Part shown: in pieces, positions 11,409 through 22,263 of the stretch
Layout: every line of letters starts with the position of its first letter
How positions within the stretch are numbered: position 1 is the first letter of the stretch
Assembly: GCA_030323885.1 (NCBI GenBank)
Contig: CM059193.1
Location: 92,753,990 to 92,817,989 of the forward strand
Direction of reading: 5' to 3'
Source of the DNA: Branchipolynoe longqiensis
Taxonomy: Eukaryota; Annelida; Polychaeta; Phyllodocida; Polynoidae
Length of the DNA: 64,000 nt
Program-made: the position numbers and the translations under genes
Notes under the pieces: model-generated
The model's input: the letters and a program-made list of their open reading frames with translations, nothing else
What the model was told of the DNA's origin: nothing
The model's database searches: none

Positions 11409-11734
11409 CCGGGTGCGATGGCCTAATCGGTAGAGTGCGGGCCTCGCTTGCGGAAGGTCAGGAGTTTGGTTCCCGGTCGAGTCAAACCAATGACTTTGAA
11501 ATTGATATTTTCGCCTCCTAGCCTGGCGCTCGACATTAATAGGATAGGACAAGGACTGGTTAGCACTCAGTGTCGGAATAATGTGACTGAGTGGGATATT
11601 GGGTCATGGTGCCGGTGGCCTGATTTCCCAGTATGGCAGAATTATAAAGTCGCAATGAGTGCACACAGTCACAAGTCTGTACCCTTCCTGATATGACCTT
11701 AGATGTTGCTAGGCCGAAAAACAACAAACAAACA
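11409..11734 (+). mobile_element. SINE-A (head R), complete with target-site duplication
   Basis: The element is full length: head gcgatggcctaatcggtaga g, B box ggttcccgg, body, tail gatgttgctaggccgaaaaa then caaacaaac. It is flanked by 15-bp direct repeats, CACCCGAACTGCCGA at 11394-11408 and CACCCGAGCTGCCGA at 11735-11749 (one mismatch). This defines both ends of the family. Confidence 0.95.
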
Positions 11735-11749
11735 CACCCGAGCTGCCGA

Positions 11750-12157
11750 GTCATCGAGAGCCAAGTTACTGCTTAAAGTTGTTGACAAATTATACACACA
11801 ATGGCAAATACTTGTGACTAAATGTTAAATTTTGAACCTCCTCCCGATCTAACAAACCATGGCTCTGTTCCCCAACAGATTCCAGGGTTTGGTTTCTTTG
11901 TATTTGGAGTTAATGCTGAGAAAATGCCTTGTGATTTGCGCAACAAAGGACCCATGAACCGAACCCGCTCCCCTCCCCCCCCCCCCCCCCAACCCCCACA
12001 GTCAGATTTAGTGTTAATTATAAAATCCACTGTTGTGGTGTTGAATGATTTTTAACCCAATTCAGGCGCGTGTGGTTTGTGTGTGTGTGGGGGGGGGGGG
12101 ACGGTCTGCTGTACTGAAGTTTAAACAATATGTTTGTTATCTTGTTTTTGTGTGTGT
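11750..12157. other. Intergenic, no gene seen
   Basis: It contains a C-run near 11975-11990 and a G-run near 12088-12100. Open frames here cross these homopolymers and lack any domain. Confidence 0.4.
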
Positions 12158-12402
12158 TTTATTTCTTGAAGATGTATACTGCCCATCATGGATAAGTCTG
12201 ATTAGACTTGTTTTCACCATTAGACAGTTGGTTGATAGAAAGCCGGAGCCTACACTTTTACTGAACCAAGGTTTTTTTTTACCCCCACCACCACCACCAC
12301 CACCACCACCATCACCACATAGACATGGTATGAGAGCAACTGAAATTTGATGACGCTGTAAGTTATGCATAGCGGTGGAAATGCAAATTGGCAGAGGCGT
12401 TG
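12158..12402 (-). mobile_element. SINE-B, 3' two thirds, with CCA expansion
   Basis: On the minus strand it reads gccaatttgcatttccaccg ctatgc, an agttgctctcatacc segment, aaaagtgtaggctccggctt t and tggtgaaaacaagtctaatc. The tRNA-like head is missing. A (cca)n run at 12283-12315 interrupts the body. Confidence 0.8.
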
Positions 12403-12513
12403 GCATATTTTGGTTTAAATATGGTGTCGGTGTTCTGATGTCTGTTATGTTACAGTTGTACACACACTGAAGTCACATCCGTGGGAAATAGCAAGTGGAT
12501 GCTGTGACTACGG

Positions 12514-12603
12514 GGTTGCACAATTCGATGCTTTTGAGTTTCTGCTATTTAAAAAAGTAAATATATCACATCGGTTATTATGATCTATTTTAATTCAGTT
12601 TGG
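12514..12603. mobile_element. M1 MITE fragment at gap edge
   Basis: It reads gttgcacaattcgatgcttt tgagtttctg and a diverged aaatatatca...ttatgatctattttaattcagtttg, the M1 left arm. It is cut off by the gap. Confidence 0.6.
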
Positions 12604-12638
12604 AGGAGCTTTGATTGTAGCTTTGATTGTAGCTTTGA

Positions 12639-13138
12639 NNNNNNNNNNNNNNNNNNNNNNNNNNNNNNNNNNNNNNNNNNNNNNNNNNNNNNNNNNNNNN
12701 NNNNNNNNNNNNNNNNNNNNNNNNNNNNNNNNNNNNNNNNNNNNNNNNNNNNNNNNNNNNNNNNNNNNNNNNNNNNNNNNNNNNNNNNNNNNNNNNNNNN
12801 NNNNNNNNNNNNNNNNNNNNNNNNNNNNNNNNNNNNNNNNNNNNNNNNNNNNNNNNNNNNNNNNNNNNNNNNNNNNNNNNNNNNNNNNNNNNNNNNNNNN
12901 NNNNNNNNNNNNNNNNNNNNNNNNNNNNNNNNNNNNNNNNNNNNNNNNNNNNNNNNNNNNNNNNNNNNNNNNNNNNNNNNNNNNNNNNNNNNNNNNNNNN
13001 NNNNNNNNNNNNNNNNNNNNNNNNNNNNNNNNNNNNNNNNNNNNNNNNNNNNNNNNNNNNNNNNNNNNNNNNNNNNNNNNNNNNNNNNNNNNNNNNNNNN
13101 NNNNNNNNNNNNNNNNNNNNNNNNNNNNNNNNNNNNNN
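12639..13138. other. Assembly gap (500 N)
   Basis: This is a run of exactly 500 N, a round length typical of a scaffold gap of unknown size. A partial M1 MITE lies directly on its left and (tttgattgtagc) copies abut it, so a repeat probably caused the break. Confidence 0.99.
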
Positions 13139-13461
13139 ATGAGAGCCTAACTTCACAATCTAAGAAGCAACATTTATTCTTTGTATATGTCTTCATGTTT
13201 ACCCGCTACTTTTGAGTTGGAAAATATAATAAAACATATACTTTAATGCAATTTAAAAGTGAAATCGATGGCGTTCTCTGGCTGCCATCTTGTCTTTTTG
13301 CATTCTCTCCCATTTCACCAACTCTGTGCTGATATAACTTAAGTAACCATTTGACACTGGTGCCAGGCATTCTACTTCTTGTTCCATACTAAAGCCCGTA
13401 TTTAGACTACGTTGTCTTTCACCCCTGTACTGGAAGTACGGGGTGAATCTTGTATCTAGGG

Positions 13462-13556
13462 GGAGAGGGGAGGGAGGAGTGAGGGGGGGGGGGGAGGAGG
13501 GGGAGGGAGAGGGGAGAGGGGAGAGGGGAGAGGGGAGAGGGGAGAGGGGAGAGAAG
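13462..13556. repeat. Polypurine GGGGAGA microsatellite
   Basis: A pure G/A tract with about eight ggggaga units after a G-run. Confidence 0.95.
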
Positions 13557-13613
13557 AAGATCGCGGTAAGACATTCCAGTCTCTATTAGAACACATATTT
13601 GCGTTCTATTTGT

Positions 13614-13661
13614 AGTCCTGACATGACCTTAGATGTTGCTAGGACGTAAAACAACTAACAT
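13614..13661 (+). mobile_element. SINE-A tail only
   Basis: It reads tcctgacatgaccttagatg ttgctaggacgtaaaacaac and nothing upstream matches the body. Confidence 0.75.
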
Positions 13662-13737
13662 ATTGGTTTCTTTTATGTGTTATTAAAGAGCTCTTTACAA
13701 AAACACAACAAGATTTCATCTCCCATACATATATATG

Positions 13738-13905
13738 GGCAATGCATTTTGCTAGATTGATCAATATTTACATATTTTCACTTAAAATGTCTGCAAAGTT
13801 AAAATAAAGGTTACTTCAAACTAAAATAATATACATCATAACGACCAACCTAGTATATTTATCTAAAATATATTGCAGAAATTCAAAACCATCAGAGTAT
13901 GCAAC
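13738..13905. mobile_element. M1 MITE fragment
   Basis: It includes the internal stretch gttacttcaaactaaaataa, cgaccaacctagtatattta and the right end aaaaccatcagagtatgcaa c. The left end is lost. Confidence 0.65.
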
Positions 13906-13930
13906 GTCATTGTACCGCCAGGGATTCGTT

Positions 13931-14224
13931 GGTTGGTTGGTTGAGTTTTACGTCCTGACAACATCTAAGGTCATATCAGGATAGGCACCGACTTGTGACA
14001 GTGCACACTCATGGCAACTTTACACTATTAATATTACAGTGCTGCCCCACTGTGAGACCAAACCACCGGTACCATGAATTGATATCCCACTCAGTCATAT
14101 TATCCTGACAAAGAGCCAACCAGTCCTTGCTATATCTTAATAATACCTAGTGCCTGGCTAGGAAGCGACATCTATCAATTTGTAAGTCATTCGTTTGACT
14201 CAACCAGGGTTCGAACCCATGAGC
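13931..14224 (-). mobile_element. SINE-A, minus strand
   Basis: The tail (ggttggttgag, ttttacgtcctgacaacatc) is followed by an intact body and the T-arm-like part of the head (accagggttcgaacccatga). The rest of the head is missing. A small insertion interrupts the cactata region. Confidence 0.85.
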
Positions 14225-14367
14225 ATGCCCCAGAAGTTAATTTCAAATAGCAAATATCCCTCTCCCATAACCCATACCCCCGCCCCCTCTAGGGCCGCTC
14301 TGAGGTCAGGCTGGGTGGGGGATGGGTGGGGGTCGAGACAACAGATAATGGACATTAATCATCTGCC

Positions 14368-14612
14368 AGTGTTTTTTTTTTAACTTGAAGATTCATACTG
14401 CCTATCATAGATAAATCTGAATAGTCTTGTTTTCACCATTAGACAGTTGGTCAATAGAAATCCTGAGCCTACGCTTTTACCGACCAAAGCTATTTTTAAC
14501 TTCCCACACCACATAGACATGGTATGAGAGCAACGGGCTTTTTTTAGGACGTTGTAGGTTATACACAGCGGCGGAAATCCAAATTGGCAGAGGTGATGGC
14601 ATGGGGAGTCGA
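14368..14612 (-). mobile_element. SINE-B, 3' two thirds
   Basis: Matches the copy at 12158-12402: cttgaagattcatactgcct, attagacagttggtcaatag, acatagacatggtatgagag, ggaaatccaaattggcagag. The head is lost. Confidence 0.8.
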
Positions 14613-14667
14613 ACCATAGATCAGAGAAGACCCCTGGATGTCTAAAACTAGACTAGACGTTATCACT

Positions 14668-14994
14668 GATTGTTTTCCATTTTACGTCCTTGCAACATCT
14701 AAGGTCATATCAGGGTGGGTACCGACTTGTGACAGTGCACACTCATGGCGACTTTATAGTAATTCCCAACCGAGAGAGTAGGCCGCTGACACAATGATCC
14801 GATTTCCCACTCAGTCACATTATCCCGATACTCAGCTAACCAGTCCTTTCTTTATCCCAGTAATGCTGAGTGCCAGGCTCGGTAGCGACAAGTATAAATT
14901 TTGTACGTCATTGGTTTGACTTGACCTGGTTATAAACTCCCGACCTTCCGCATGGGAAGCCCGCGCTCTACTGATTCAGCCAACGCGTCCAGTG
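14668..14994 (-). mobile_element. SINE-A (head R), minus strand, near full length
   Basis: It runs from the tail ttttacgtccttgcaacatc to the head cgcatgggaagcccgcgctc then tactgattcagcc. The middle (agtaattcccaaccgagaga) is diverged. Confidence 0.85.
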
Positions 14995-15882
14995 TATTAT
15001 AACTGAAGTTTATTTCATGGGGTGTATGTACCCTTATACAAAATCCTGATCGAAAAAAATGCTTAGTTTTCAGATGTGCCTGGCTAAGTCGGGCAATATA
15101 TTATGACACTGTATTATTAACAGTATGCCACATTGTATGCATTGATCACCATTGTATAATCTGATGATACACACTTATAGTCTGAAGCCATTAAAGTCTA
15201 CTTTTTTTATATCGATCCATGGAACAGTCTTCCAGACCAAGTGGTTTAAGCGACAGCGGTAGAAGCATTTCAGAGAAGGCTCGATAGACATTGGAGAGGA
15301 CACCCTCAATTATATGACTTCAGGGCTCCATCCACCTCCATATGCGTGCAAAGAAAGGTTATTTTTTTACATAACGAGCTGGCATTAGAGGTCCAATCGA
15401 CCTATAGGCCTAGATCAGCCAGAAGAGGATCTGTAAGTTAATCTGTAAGTTAATCTGTAAGTTCATCACCTTGTATCACTCTTCACCCATAGGGCTTCAT
15501 GGCTCTTCGGGACAATAACAGCTATTTACCTCTATTATGTCATCGCCTCCTCCCGTCGCCAACAATCATGCAGCTTACAAATATAAGTTGTTTAAGAGGA
15601 AATACATCTGTGCATTTTGAATCCATTTTACTGTCACAAAACTCAACTTACCCCGTGACTGTGATAGTCGGTCATAGCATGGCGAAACTGGAACTTACCT
15701 GCAAAAGAAACGTTAAATTTTACATAACGAGCTAGCATTAGAAGCCCAATAGAATCAGCCAGAAGAGATTCTGTAAGTTAATCTGTAAGATTATCGATTG
15801 TGGTTTTTCTGGTGGGAACAGACAGATACGCATCACGTAGCATGGCTTTCAGTGCATGTGACCTCTGACCCCTCCATTTAAA
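14995..15882. other. Intergenic, no gene seen
   Basis: Short local repeats (aatctgtaagtt three times near 15430; ttacataacgagctagcatt twice, 15370 and 15720) suggest a decayed tandem or element. No coding evidence. Confidence 0.4.
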
Positions 15883-16231
15883 GGCTCTGTCACACATCAC
15901 CGGATTGTGGGAAAAGGAAAGAAACCGAACAAAGTCCGTTGATATCTGGCAAAGTCTGGTTTGTGTCCGTTGCATATCCATTGCATATCCGTTGATATCC
16001 GGCCCGACCCGTTACAAGTTTTGTGCATGCACAAAATTTGTAATGGATTGCGCCGGACTGACCTATGCGGATATTATCCGTTACCGTCCGTTCCTCATCC
16101 GGTACATATCCATTACACGTCCGTTACCCGCCATTACATAATCGATACATTTCAGGTCCAAATAACACTAGTCTAGAATATTCTTTGTCCGCTTCTGTCC
16201 TTTGCTCAATCCGCTATAGTGTGACAGGCAC
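15883..16231. mobile_element. M4 MITE with CTGTCACAC ends
   Basis: The left end ctctgtcacacatcaccgga and the right end tccgctatagtgtgacaggc are inverted repeats. The interior is built from ccgttgatatccg and tccgttac variants. No coding capacity. Confidence 0.75.
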
Positions 16232-16394
16232 TTAAGCAATTCACATTGTTTTCATTGTGTAACACAATATGTTGTATTGTTGTGGAAGCTGACCGTGTGA
16301 ACGGCTGAAACAGGACACAAGTATTGTCACAGGCAACATGTAGTTGTGGCGTTATTTCACCCACAGTCACTCTTATCTGTCCTGTCAGATTGGC

Positions 16395-16541
16395 TAGTTG
16401 TCGGGGTTTTACATCTTGGCAAATTCTATGGTCAAATCAGGATGGGTACCGACTTATGATTATATTCCGTCACTGAGCTAACCAGTCCTTGCCCTATCCT
16501 ATTAATGCTGAGCGCCAGGTTAGGAAGCGACAAATATCAAT
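16395..16541 (-). mobile_element. SINE-A fragment, left arm of an inverted pair
   Basis: Minus-strand SINE-A with tail (ttttacatcttggcaa), an internal deletion after accgacttatga, and body to cgacaaatatcaatt. It is immediately followed by a plus-strand SINE-A half. Confidence 0.8.
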
Positions 16542-16730
16542 TGTCAGTGTTAGGATAATGTGACTGAGTGGGATATCGAGTCATGGTCCCAGGGGCCTGA
16601 TTTCCAAGTGAGCACTATAAAGTCGCCATGAGTGTGCACTGTCACAAGTCGGTACCCGTCCTAAGATGACCTTAGATGTTGCCAGCCCGTAAAATTCCAG
16701 CAACCAACCAACCAACCAACCAACCAACCA
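16542..16730 (+). mobile_element. SINE-A 3' half, right arm of an inverted pair
   Basis: It begins in mid-body (gtcagtgttaggataatgtg) and runs to the tail gatgttgccagcccgtaaaa and a (ccaa)n run. With the preceding fragment it makes a tail-to-tail outward inverted repeat. Confidence 0.85.
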
Positions 16731-16973
16731 AAAGCTTAGTTTATTCATGATTCGTAATGATCGCCCACTAACACAGACAGGAGCACCCACTGACATAAGT
16801 GCCGCTATATCCTGCACTCTCTGATAAAAGTGATATCAGAAGGACATGTCCGATTTATAAAGTTAGTTTTTTAAATACAATTTTGGAATGAGTAGTAGTC
16901 AAAATACACTGCAATTTCAGAATCTACATAACAAAATGATAAAGATTTAAACTATCAACTCACTTAATGAATA

Positions 16974-17356
16974 CACCGGACGCGGTGGCCTAATCGGTAG
17001 AGCGCAGGCTTCTCATGAGGAAGGTCGGGAGTTCGAATCCCAGTCGAGACAAATTAATGACTTATACAATTAATACTTGTTACTACCTAGCCTGGCGCTC
17101 GGCATTAATAGGATACGACATGGACTGGCTTGCAGAGTATCAGGATAATGTGACTGGGGTCATGGTTCCGCTGGCCTGGTCTCTCAGTGGGACAGCACTA
17201 CAAAGTCGCCATAAGTGCATACTGTCAGAAGTCGTTACCCGTTCTGATATGACCTTAGATGTTGATAGGATATAACGAGTGCGCATTGTCACAAGTCGGT
17301 ACCCGTCCTGATGACCTTAGATTTTGCTAGGATGTAAAACAACAACAAACAAACAA
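16974..17356 (+). mobile_element. SINE-A (head R), complete, with duplicated 3' end
   Basis: Head gcggtggcctaatcggtaga g, a clean B box (agttcgaatccc), full body and tail. The last segment (gtgcgca..gtcacaagtcgg tacccg..cctgat..) is repeated before the final caacaacaaacaaac. It is flanked by acttaatgaata at 16962-16973 and 17357-17368, a 12-bp target-site duplication. Confidence 0.93.
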
Positions 17357-17465
17357 ACTTAATGAATAAATGCTTTATCACCTACCATCACACTTGAGTC
17401 CATCGAACCTTTGAATCGATGTGAATCAAAACCCAGAAGCCTACAACCCACATCAGGCAATAACT

Positions 17466-17785
17466 GGTGTTCTCTGTGGCGGAGTGGTTAGAGTGTCTGA
17501 CTTTTTTCTAGGTCGGACTCCTAATCTGAAGGTCAGTGGTTCATTCCCTGTGCCCCCACTTCTGCCAATTTGGATTTCCACCGCTGTGTATAACTTACAG
17601 CGTCATCAAAGGCCAGTTGCTCCTATACCATGTCTATGTGGTGTGGGACGTTTAAAATCCCTTGGGTCGGTAAAAGTGTAGGCTCGGGCTTTCTATCGAC
17701 AAACTGTCTAATGGTGAAAACAAGTATATTCAGACTTATCCATGATAGGCAGTATAAATCATCAAGGAAAAAAAAGAAAAAAAGA
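17466..17785 (+). mobile_element. SINE-B, full length
   Basis: The head gtggcggagtggttagagtg supplies an A box and cagtggttcattccctgtgc a B-box-like motif. The body contains caatttggatttccaccgct, ggtaaaagtgtaggctcggg and ataggcagtataaatcatca, ending in an A/G-rich tail. It is closest to the copy at 57547. Confidence 0.85.
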
Positions 17786-18049
17786 TGGCATGCTGGTGGA
17801 GTAAACGCTCGCCTTCTAAAACTCCACAGGGACGCACTGTATTCATTGTATAAGCTTAATGCAAAATTTAAACAATAGGCGGTGTATGCACAGGCAATTA
17901 AAGGAACTACAAAAAGAAAGGAAAAAAGATCACACCCCAACAACAACAAAATCACTCAAGCCGCAGCTAGCAGTGCGGGTGTATGCCTACAGAGTGGAGC
18001 GCCTTAGTTGATGATGTGCAAGCTAACAAGGTCCATTAGTTGTACTACA
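17786..18049. other. Intergenic, no gene seen
   Basis: Short spacer between SINE-B and the 62-bp satellite. Confidence 0.4.
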
Positions 18050-20830
18050 GGCTACACCGACACCAGGCTGCACATGTGCACATTAAACCCCGGCGTGTAC
18101 CTGTATCTGTGTCAGACACCAGCGTTACATTGTAGATGGGCACATTAAACCCTGATGTGTACCTGTATCTGTGTCAGACACCAGCATTATGCTATAGATT
18201 GGCACATTAAACCCTGATGTGTACCCGTATCTGTGTCAGACACCAGCGTTACGCTATAGATTGGCACATTAAACCCTGATGTATACCCGTATCTGTGTCA
18301 GACACCAGCGTTATGTTGTAGATGGGCACATTAAACCCTGATGTGAACCCGTATCTGTGTCAGACACCAGCGTTATGTTGTAGATGGGCACATTAAACCC
18401 CAGTGTGTACTCGTATCTGTGTCAGACACCAGCGTTATGTTGTAGATGGGCACATTAAACCCTGATGTGAACCCGTATCTGTGTCAGACACCAGCGTTAT
18501 GTTGTAGATTGGCACATTAAACCCTGATGTGAACCCGTATCTGTGTCAGACACCAGCGTTATGTTGTAGATGGGCACATTAAACCCTGATGTGAACCGTA
18601 TCTGTGTCAGACACCAGCGTTACATTGTAGATGGGCACATTAAACCCTGATGTGAACCCGTATCTGTGTCAGACACCAGCGTTTGTTGTAGATGGGACAT
18701 TAAACCTGATGTGAACCGTATCTGTGTCAGACACCAGTTATGTGTAGATGGGCACATTAAACCATGATGTGACGTATCTGTGTCAGACACCAGGTTACAT
18801 TGTAGATGGGCACATTAAACCCTGATGTGAACCCGTATCTGTGTCAGACACCAGCGTTACGTTGTAGATGGGCACATTAAACCCTGATGTGTACCCGTAT
18901 CTGTGTCAGACACCAGCGTTACGTTGTAGATGGGCACATTAAACCCTGATGTGTACCCGTATCTGTGTCAGACACCAGCGTTACGTTGTAGATGGGCACA
19001 TTAAACCCCAGTGTGTACCCGTATCTGTGTCAGACACCAGCATTATGTTGTAGATGGGCACATTAAACCCCAGTGTGTACCCGTATCTGTGTCAGACACC
19101 AGCGTTACATTGTAGATGGGCACATTAAACCCCAGTGTGTACTCGTATCTGTGTCAGACACCAGCGTTATGTTGTAGATGGGCACATTAAACCCCAGTGT
19201 GTACTCGTATCTGTGTCAGACACCAGCGTTATGTTGTAGATGGGCACATTAAACCCTGATGTGAACCCGTATCTGTGTCAGACACCAGCGTTACGTTGTA
19301 GATGGGCACATTAAACCCCAGTGTGTACTCGTATCTGTGTCAGACACCAGCGTTACGTTGTAGATGGGCACATTAAACCCCAGTGTGTACTCGTATCTGT
19401 GTCAGACACCAGCGTTATGTTGTAGATGGGCACATTAAACCCTGATGTGTACCCGTATCTGTGTCAGACACCAGCGTTACGTTGTAGATGGGCACATTAA
19501 ACCCTGATGTGTACCCGTATCTGTGTCAGACACCAGCGTTACGTTGTAGATGGGCACATTAAACCCTGATGTGAACCCGTATCTGTGTCAGACACCAGCG
19601 TTATGTTGTAGATGGGCACATTAAACCCTGATGTGAACCCGTATCTGTGTCAGACACCAGCGTTACGTTGTAGATGGGCACATTAAACCCTGATGTGAAC
19701 CCGTATCTGTGTCAGACACCAGCGTTATGTTGTAGATGGGCACATTAAACCCTGATGTGTACCCGTATCTGTGTCAGACACAGCGTTATTGTAGATGGGC
19801 ACATTAAACCCTATGTGAACCCGTATCTGTGTCAGACACAGCGTTACGTTGTAGATGGGCACATTAAACCCTGATGTGTACCCGTATCTGTGTCAGACAC
19901 CAGCGTTACGTTGTAGATGGGCACATTAAACCCTGATGTGTACCCGTATCTGTGTCAGACACCAGCGTTACGTTGTAGATGGGCACATTAAACCCCAGTG
20001 TGTACCCGTATCTGTGTCAGACACCAGCGTTATGTTGTAGATGGGCACATTAAACCCTGATGTGTACCCGTATCTGTGTCAGACACCAGCGTTATGTTGT
20101 AGATGCACATTAAACCCTGATGTGAACCGTATCTGTGTCAGACACAGCGTTATGTTGTAGATGGGCCATTAAACCCTGATGTGTACCGTACTGTGTCAGA
20201 CACAGCGTTATTTGTAGATGGGCACATAAACCCCAGTGTGAACCCGTATCTGTGTCATGTTGTAGATGGGCACATAACCCATGTTACCGTATTGTGTAGA
20301 CACCAGCGTTACTTTGTAGATGGGCACATTAAACCCCGTGTTACCCGTATTGTGTAGACACACGTTATGTTGTAGATGGGCACATTAAACCCCAGTGTCT
20401 ACCCGTATTTGTGTTAGACACCAGCGTTATGTTGTAGATGGGCACATTAAACCCCAGTGTCTACCCGTATTTGTGTTAGACACCAGCGTTACTTTGTAGA
20501 TGGGCACATTAAACCCCAGTGTGTACCCGTATTTGTGTTAGACACCAGCTTTTCGTTGTAGATGGGCACATTAAACCCTGATGTGAACCCGTATCTGTGT
20601 CAGACACCAGCGTTACTTTGTAGATGGGCACATTAAACCCCAGTGTCTACCCGTATCTGTGTCAGACACCAGCGTTACATTGTAGATGGGCACATTAAAC
20701 CCCAGTGTGTACCCGTATTTGTGTTAGACACCAGCGTTTCGTTGTAGATGGGCACATTAAACTCCGGTAGGTACCCGCCTGGGTCAGACACCAGCGTTAC
20801 GTTGTAAATGGGCACATTAACCGCAGGAAT
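18050..20830. repeat. 62-bp satellite, about 45 copies
   Basis: The unit reads gtatctgtgtcagacaccag, cgttaygttgtagatgggca, cattaaaccc, then ctgatgtgtaccc or ccagtgtgtaccc. The period is 62 bp (for example gtgtcagaca at 18841 and 18903). Two main variants (ctgatgtg and ccagtgtg) are interspersed, and one site alternates ACG/ATG/ACA. Single-base losses cluster at 18680-18790, 19780-19850 and 20100-20370. No protein is encoded, because 62 is not a multiple of 3. Confidence 0.97.
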
Positions 20831-21544
20831 GCAGTGTATATCCAGCGTCCAAGCGAAGTGAGAGTAGGCCCAGATAAGCAGAATCCAGCTTGAGTTTTTC
20901 CATTTACAATTTTGGGCTGAAAAACATGTATTTGGTGATTTTGTTTGCTTTCTGTTCTCATCTTTACCATCCCAGTGCGAAGTCATTAAAATGTAATTTA
21001 CATTATTTATGACATTTATTTTGTTGTTTTGATTTATTTGTGTAGTTTTATTCCCATAACCATGGAGGTTAACGGAGATAATTAGGCTAAGTACTGACGA
21101 CAGGTGAAAATTCAGACGGACGAGTGAAAATCACATCGGACAAGTGAAAAATTGTGCTTATTTCTATCACTGAGATGTACTCGCCTCGCTACAAAACAGT
21201 ATTGCGTAAATAAACCGCAGCAGTGTTGCATACAGGAAACCCCATGTGGACCTGCCTTTAGCCTGAAATGTGAGCCGCTCGCAAACTCCTCACTTGCGAC
21301 ACCGAGTCGACTGTCCGAACACCTAGCAAGCCTACAGTGCAATTGTAATTACAGGCTTGTCCGATAAATATAAGGACTCACTCTTTTCACACTGCCTTGC
21401 CCGCCACTGGTGTTTATACAGCGACTCACAAACAAGTCAGCGACCATTTCACTAAAACACCGCTCAGCCTCTGAGGCTGCCCCATGAGATCTGACCATCT
21501 GCTTCGGTACAGCGCGTCATGTTGATACCCACCCGTTATCACTG
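20831..21544. other. Intergenic, no gene seen
   Basis: Unique-looking DNA. Short open frames (for example 21112-21342) show no domain. Confidence 0.4.
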
Positions 21545-21950
21545 CACGCACTATGATATGGTTGTAACCACGGTGATATGGTTGTAACCATTATGATAGG
21601 TTGGTTGCTGGAGTTTTACATCCTGGCAATATCTAAGGTCATATCAGGACGGGTACCGACTTGTGATAGTGCGCACTCATGACGACTTTATAGTGCTGCC
21701 CCACTGGGAAACCAGGTCACCGGCACCATGACCTCATATCCCACTCAGTCACATTATCCTGATACTGAGTCAACCAGTACTTGCCCTATCCTAATAATGC
21801 CGAGTGCCTGGCTAGGAAGCGACAAGTATCAATTTTTAAATCATCGGTTTGACTCGACCAGGGCTAGAACCCGTCGTTTCGAATCCCACCACCGTGATAT
21901 GACTGTAGCCATAATGATATGGCTGTAGTCACCATGATATGGCTAGATAG
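21545..21950. repeat. 20-bp repeat (TGATATGGTTGTAACCACGG) split by a SINE
   Basis: Units of about 20 bp occur at 21550-21600 and again at 21893-21950 (tgatatgactgtagccataa). The SINE-A at 21598-21884 lies inside the array. Confidence 0.7.
21598..21884 (-). mobile_element. SINE-A, minus strand, inserted in 20-bp array
   Basis: The tail (ggttggttgctggagtttta catcc) and whole body are present. It stops in the T-arm region (accagggctagaacccgtcg). Confidence 0.88.
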
Positions 21951-22099
21951 TAAGACCACAAATCTCATATCTAAAATGGCATGACATTACTTCATTTGTA
22001 CGTCTGCCGATATGCTTGTAAATAATACCCCAGGAAAGCTAGTCAATGTGACATGGCTGGTTTTATATTTAATTAACAGTTTAGTTTTTTACACCCTTA

Positions 22100-22262
22100 T
22101 GCCCCGCCCCGCCCCGCCCCGCCCCGCCCCGCCCCGCCCCGCCCCGCCCCGCCCCGCCCGCCCGCCCCGCCCCGCCCCGCCCCGCCCCCCCGCCCCGCCC
22201 CCCCCGCCCCGCCCCGCCCCGCCCCGCCCCGCCCCGCCCCGCCCCGCCCCGCCCCGCCCCGT
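22100..22262. repeat. (CCCCG)n GC-rich microsatellite
   Basis: More than 30 ccccg units with few interruptions. The minus strand is (GGGGC)n and should form G-quadruplexes. It directly abuts a SINE-A head fragment. The long P/A/R-rich frames across it are artefacts. Confidence 0.97.
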
Positions 22263-22263
22263 G

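Noticed and set aside
12580..13215. Open frames of about 200 codons across the first gap
   Set aside because: They consist of undetermined residues from the 500 N.
18050..20830. CRISPR-like array (regular repeats)
   Set aside because: The 62-bp units are contiguous with no unique spacers, and the genome is eukaryotic.
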